DNA from: Bacillota bacterium
GTDB taxonomy: Bacteria; Bacillota; Clostridia; Christensenellales; Aristaeellaceae
Assembly: GCA_023415145.1 (NCBI GenBank)
Contig: JAEZLW010000076.1
Coordinates: forward strand, 1-26,043
Direction: 5' to 3'
Length of the DNA stretch: 26,043 bases
The notes below the pieces were generated by a model. It ran no database searches and was not told the origin of the DNA. It was given only the letters and a program-made list of their open reading frames with translations. Shown here in pieces: positions 23,355 to 26,043 of this stretch (the stretch's first letter is position 1; each line of letters opens with the position of its first letter). The translations under genes and the position numbers were made by a program.

Positions 23355-24221
23355 ATGTATACAATCTATACAGACACATGCGCAAACCTGCCCGCAGGCA
23401 TGATTGCACAATTCGGCATTTCAGTCATACCGCTTCACTATACGCTAAACGGCAAGACGTATCCGTCACCGGATGCCGGTGAGGAACCCATGGACGGGAA
23501 AAAGTACTACGACGCAATGCGCAAGGGTGCATCCGTCAAAACCTCCATGATCAATACCAGCGCCTTCGTTTCCGCATTTCAAACAAGCCTGTCGGCGGGA
23601 ATGGATGTACTGTATATCGGCATTTCCAGCGGCATCAGCGGGACGCATCAGGCGGCCTTGGCGGCGGCATCAGAATTGCGCGAAAAGTTTCCTGACCGGA
23701 AAATCGCTGTGATCGATACGCGCGCCGCATCCCTGGGCGAAGGGCTGCCTGTTTTGTTTGCCACAAGGCTGAGGGAGGCCGGAGCATCTTTTGATGAGGC
23801 GGTCAGGCAAACAGAGGCAAACAGCACATCCATCTGCCAGTATTTCACGGTGGAAGACCTGATGTATTTGAAAAAGGGAGGCCGCATTTCCGGCGCCGCC
23901 GCGATTGTGGGAAACATATTGCAGGTGAAGCCAATATTGAAAGGCGATGAAGAGGGCAAAATTGTTCTTTTCCGAAAGGAGCGCGGGCGGAAAAGGTCCA
24001 TGGAAGCGCTTGTCTCCATATATCAGGAGCTTGTTGCAGACAAAAGCACTGCCGTTGGCATTGCCCATGGGGACAGTGAAGAGGATGCCATGTACCTCAA
24101 AAGGCGGCTTTTTGAATCCGGCCATAGCGGTGAGGTGCTGATGGAATGCTATGAGCCGGTGACAGGCTCCCATGTGGGACCCGGTACGATTGCTTTGTTT
24201 TTCTATGGCGTGCACAGGTAA
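23355..24221 (+). CDS. DegV-family fatty-acid-binding protein, second copy
   Basis: The product is 288 residues from ATG 23355. A TTG at 23349 overlaps the previous stop and is an alternative start. The fold is that of the upstream gene, with YTDTCANLPA at the N terminus (the canonical T-D-T/S/C motif), TSMINTSAF, SSGISGTHQAA, KKGGRISGAAA and GSHVGPGTIALFF. The two DegV proteins are clearly paralogous but well diverged, as in bacteria with several FakB proteins for different acyl chains. No fatty acid kinase (fakA) lies in the window. GGAGAG, 12 nt before the ATG inside the first gene, serves as the ribosome site. Confidence 0.9.
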   Translation: MYTIYTDTCANLPAGMIAQFGISVIPLHYTLNGKTYPSPDAGEEPMDGKKYYDAMRKGASVKTSMINTSAFVSAFQTSLSAGMDVLYIGISSGISGTHQAALAAASELREKFPDRKIAVIDTRAASLGEGLPVLFATRLREAGASFDEAVRQTEANSTSICQYFTVEDLMYLKKGGRISGAAAIVGNILQVKPILKGDEEGKIVLFRKERGRKRSMEALVSIYQELVADKSTAVGIAHGDSEEDAMYLKRRLFESGHSGEVLMECYEPVTGSHVGPGTIALFFYGVHR

Positions 24222-24230
24222 GTTTGCCGG

Positions 24231-24259
24231 TTGACAACCCCGTTCATCCTGATTATACT
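24231..24259 (+). promoter_or_regulatory. sigma-A promoter of the second csoR
   Basis: A perfect TTGACA (24231-24236), a 17-bp spacer and TATACT (24254-24259) begin 9 bp after the DegV stop. It is the same hexamer pair as at the copper operon. Confidence 0.88.
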
Positions 24260-24265
24260 ATACCC

Positions 24266-24282
24266 ATACCTTCGGGGGGTAT
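24266..24282 (+). promoter_or_regulatory. CsoR operator of the second csoR
   Basis: ATACCTTCGGGGGGTAT lies at the predicted transcription start, 6 bp after the -10. It shares 14 of 17 positions, including ATACC and GGGGGGTAT, with the operator at 21349-21365. Both CsoR proteins could therefore bind both sites. Confidence 0.82.
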
Positions 24283-24305
24283 ATTACAGCCTGGGAGGCC
24301 TGGAT

Positions 24306-24632
24306 ATGAAAGGAAACGAAACGGAAAAGGGCGGCTGCCAGGGATCAATATGCAACGCCAGGATGACTGCCCGTGAGCAAAAGCTGAAGTCCGGTCTTGT
24401 TGCAAGGCTGAACCGGGTGGAGGGACAAGTACGCGGCATCAAAGGCATGGTTGAGAAGGACACGTACTGTGACGACATACTCACCCAGATCGCAGCGGTT
24501 CAGTCCGCCCTGAACGCCATTGGCAAGCTGGTTTTGGAAAACCATATCAAAAGCTGTCTGGTGGAAAAAATCAGGGGCGGCGAGGACGAGATTGTAGATG
24601 AACTGCTGGTTACCATCGGCAGGCTGCTGTAA
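24306..24632 (+). CDS. csoR: CsoR-family copper repressor, second copy
   Basis: The 108-residue protein starts at ATG 24306, with GGGAGG 7 nt upstream and downstream of its own operator. Ligands Cys55, His80 and Cys84 keep the CsoR spacing, and YCDDIL, ENHIKSC and the C terminus TIGRLL are almost the same as in the first copy. The N terminus has its own cysteines (GGCQGSICNA, 9-18) in place of the MCPHC of the first copy. No copper transport gene follows; the next sequence is repeat element copy B. It is therefore a stand-alone, probably autoregulated paralogue, which may act on the copper operon or on genes elsewhere. A different thiol or metal ligand is possible. Confidence 0.88.
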   Translation: MKGNETEKGGCQGSICNARMTAREQKLKSGLVARLNRVEGQVRGIKGMVEKDTYCDDILTQIAAVQSALNAIGKLVLENHIKSCLVEKIRGGEDEIVDELLVTIGRLL

Positions 24633-24655
24633 GGGCAGTGGTGAAAAAAAGAAAC

Positions 24656-24921
24656 AACCGCCAGGCTATGCGCCGGGCGGTTCAGACTGTCAAAAGACCT
24701 CTTGGGAGGTATTTGAGGGCCGAAGTCCTCCAATGCTAGATCGAAAACAAGCGACATGTGCGGTGGTTTTCGAAGGAATTCCGAAGAAATTCCTACCATG
24801 CCCGAGCAAACGGCCGCACAAAGGCGCAGCCTTGGGAAAGTAGCGGCGAGGGAAAAACTCAAAAAAGTGGCATCGCCACTTTTTTGACACGCTGAGCCGC
24901 CCGGCATTTTGCCGGACGGCT
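24656..24921 (-). ncRNA. structured repeat element, copy B (candidate RNA)
   Basis: This is the diverged copy of the element at 15571-15827, in the same orientation. It has a terminal hairpin AACCGCC/GGCGGTT (24656-24662/24676-24682), H2 (24712-24721/24724-24733), H3 CGAAAAC/GTTTTCG (24742-24748/24766-24772) with loop GCGACATG conserved, H4 (24775-24793), the identical 18-nt core (24799-24816), H5 AAGGC/GCCTT (24821-24825/24829-24833), H6 with 11 bp (24861-24871/24875-24885) and a terminal hairpin (24895-24921). TCAG and GTCAAAA (24682-24695) can pair with TTTTGAC and CTGA (24882-24895). On the minus strand two loops become CUUCGG. The element fills the gap between the second csoR and the convergent thioesterase gene and touches the latter's stop codon. 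Confidence 0.65.
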
Positions 24922-25336
24922 ATTCTTGCATTGCCTTACATAAAGCCGAATATACGGAAGGAATGGCTTTCTGCGCATTGACAGGCTTCAGCCCTTTGTC
25001 CGTCCAGGCATGCACCGTTTCCCCGGCGGCCAGCAATTGACCACTTGCATCATGCAGCACTTGATAAGAGAAGATAACACGCACCCTGGATACGGATGCC
25101 ACTTTTGTCCTGACAACAATCTCATCCTCGTATTTGGCAGGACTTATAAACTTAAGGTGAAGCTCACAAAGCGGCAGCAGAATGCCGCTTTTTTCGATAT
25201 CGCCATACGACATGCCCATTTCTTTCAAAAAATACGTGCGGCCGGCCTCGAACCAAATGGGATAATTGGAATGGTGCGCTATCCCCATCTGGTCGGTTTC
25301 AGCATACCTGACCGTCAATTTGGTTTCGGAGTGCAT
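24920..25336 (-). CDS. acyl-CoA thioesterase, 4HBT/YbgC-like hotdog
   Basis: This single hotdog domain of 138 residues hydrolyses acyl-CoA thioesters. The active-site segment YAETDQMGIAHHSNY (11-25) has the catalytic Asp15 and the Gly and His of the 4-hydroxybenzoyl-CoA thioesterase type, and WFEAGRTYFLKEMG follows in the long helix as in YbgC/FadM members. The length is standard. ATG 25336 has AAGGGG upstream. The gene converges on the second csoR, and its stop lies at the edge of repeat element copy B, whose terminal hairpin is the first structure in its 3' region. The natural substrate is unknown. A short- to medium-chain acyl-CoA is usual for the family. Confidence 0.88.
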   Translation of the reverse strand: MHSETKLTVRYAETDQMGIAHHSNYPIWFEAGRTYFLKEMGMSYGDIEKSGILLPLCELHLKFISPAKYEDEIVVRTKVASVSRVRVIFSYQVLHDASGQLLAAGETVHAWTDKGLKPVNAQKAIPSVYSALCKAMQE

Positions 25337-25420
25337 GCGCAGCTTCCCCTTTCATGCCTTTTGTAACAACGTCATTCTAGTATCGATTTGAATTTCTGTC
25401 AAATTTTATTTTCCAGGGAA

Positions 25421-25449
25421 TTGACATTGGCTGCCAGACTGGATACAAT
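25421..25449 (+). promoter_or_regulatory. sigma-A promoter of nrdD
   Basis: TTGACA (25421-25426), a 17-bp spacer and TACAAT (25444-25449). The -10 overlaps the first NrdR box, so NrdR binding should block RNA polymerase. Confidence 0.85.
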
Positions 25450-25490
25450 ACATATTGTGGATTGTGCGGAAAGAAAACTATATATAGTGC
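25445..25490 (+). promoter_or_regulatory. tandem NrdR boxes upstream of nrdD
   Basis: Box 1, ACAATACATATTGTGG (25445-25460), and box 2, AAACTATATATAGTGC (25475-25490), match the published NrdR consensus (acaCwAtATaTwgtgt) at 13 and 14 of 16 positions by eye. Their centres are 30 bp apart, close to three helical turns, as expected for cooperative binding of the NrdR repressor. Confidence 0.85.
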
Positions 25491-25525
25491 ATTTTGTCAG
25501 AATATGAAACGAAAGCTGGTATTGT

Positions 25526-26043
25526 ATGTTGAATCTCATCATCAAGAGAGACCGTTCTTATGTACCCTTCAAAAAAGAAAAGATCGTGCTGGCCATATTC
25601 AAGGCCGCCAGTGCCGTAGGCGGCAATGATTTTGCCACCTCCGAGCGTCTTGCCGACGAAGTGATCAAAATAGCGGAGCAAAAATATGATGATGGCATCG
25701 CCGAAGTGGAAGGCATACAGGATATCGTGGAAAAGGTGCTCATTGAGGCCGGCCATGCCAAAACAGCGAAGGCTTTTATTTTGTACCGGGAAAAAAGGCG
25801 TTCTGCGCGGGAATCAAACGCGCTGATCGGCGCCACCATCAACATGTTTACAGAATACTTGAATGAGCGGGATTGGCAGATCAACGAAAACGCGAACACG
25901 CAAAAATCCATCAACGGGCTGAACAACTATGTCCGGGAAGCATTTACAAAAAGCTACTGGCTGCATGAAATCTATCCCGATGACATCAGAAATGCCCATC
26001 TGTCGGGGGAAATCCACATCCATGACCTGGGCTTTTTCGGGCC
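25526..26043 (+). CDS. nrdD: anaerobic ribonucleoside-triphosphate reductase, N-terminal part
   Basis: The first 172 residues are visible; the gene runs off the right edge. An ATP-cone allosteric domain fills about residues 1-92 (IIKRDRSYVPFKKEKIVLAI, then AKTAKAFILYREKRR). The catalytic domain then starts with INGLNNYVREAFTKSYWLHE and SGEIHIHDLGFFG, typical of class III reductases near the substrate-binding end. The enzyme makes deoxyribonucleotides without oxygen, using a glycyl radical made by the activase NrdG, which should lie beyond the window. The ATG start at 25526 has only a weak ribosome site. Two NrdR boxes and a strong promoter lie upstream, which confirms the assignment. Confidence 0.93.
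   Translation, partial: MLNLIIKRDRSYVPFKKEKIVLAIFKAASAVGGNDFATSERLADEVIKIAEQKYDDGIAEVEGIQDIVEKVLIEAGHAKTAKAFILYREKRRSARESNALIGATINMFTEYLNERDWQINENANTQKSINGLNNYVREAFTKSYWLHEIYPDDIRNAHLSGEIHIHDLGFFG

Overview
The window reads as a chromosomal stretch from a low-to-mid GC Gram-positive anaerobe of the class Clostridia, probably a spore former. The signs are strong AGGAGG-type ribosome sites, GTG/TTG starts, sigma-A promoters of TTGACA/TATAAT type, tandem DegV genes, tandem DUF421 (YetF-type) genes, spore-surface-like proteins, an anaerobic ribonucleotide reductase and CsoR copper control. I cannot name the genus. There is no phage, IS, tRNA, rRNA or CRISPR in it.

Layout. 1-1073: the tail of an unknown gene and a polytopic membrane protein. 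1116-2866: an exported protein of unknown function with its own promoter and terminator. 2882-9650: a glycoside-use operon on the minus strand, in the order GH1 beta-glucosidase, GH13 oligo-1,6-glucosidase, GH36 alpha-galactosidase, GPH-type sugar symporter, with very tight junctions and one extended -10 promoter. 9692-10295: a VOC protein preceded by a 24-codon leader ORF and a hairpin. 10339-15504: two DUF421 membrane proteins, a large clade-2 catalase, a spore-surface-like protein, and a ferritin-like di-iron protein on the plus strand.

15851-21400 is a copper operon on the minus strand: promoter and CsoR operator, csoR (TTG start), a 26-codon ORF overlapping copA by ATGA, copA with two metal-binding domains, a lipoprotein, copZ, a sensor histidine kinase with no adjacent response regulator, and a 47-residue Cys-Cys protein resembling the LDCC-motif family. 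21644-24632 is on the plus strand: an XRE-type membrane regulator, two DegV genes, and a second csoR with a nearly identical promoter-operator. A 4HBT thioesterase (minus) and the start of nrdD (plus, with two NrdR boxes) close the window.

The most unusual object is a pair of diverged copies of a ~260-bp non-coding element at 15571-15827 and 24656-24921, in the same orientation, each in a convergent intergenic gap. By eye, about three quarters of the core matches. The differences include compensatory base-pair changes in at least three stems, there is an identical 18-nt core, and the overlapping reading frames are not conserved. This fits a structured RNA, or an RNA-like dispersed repeat, that I cannot assign to a known family. 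The copies bracket the copper/DegV/csoR segment.
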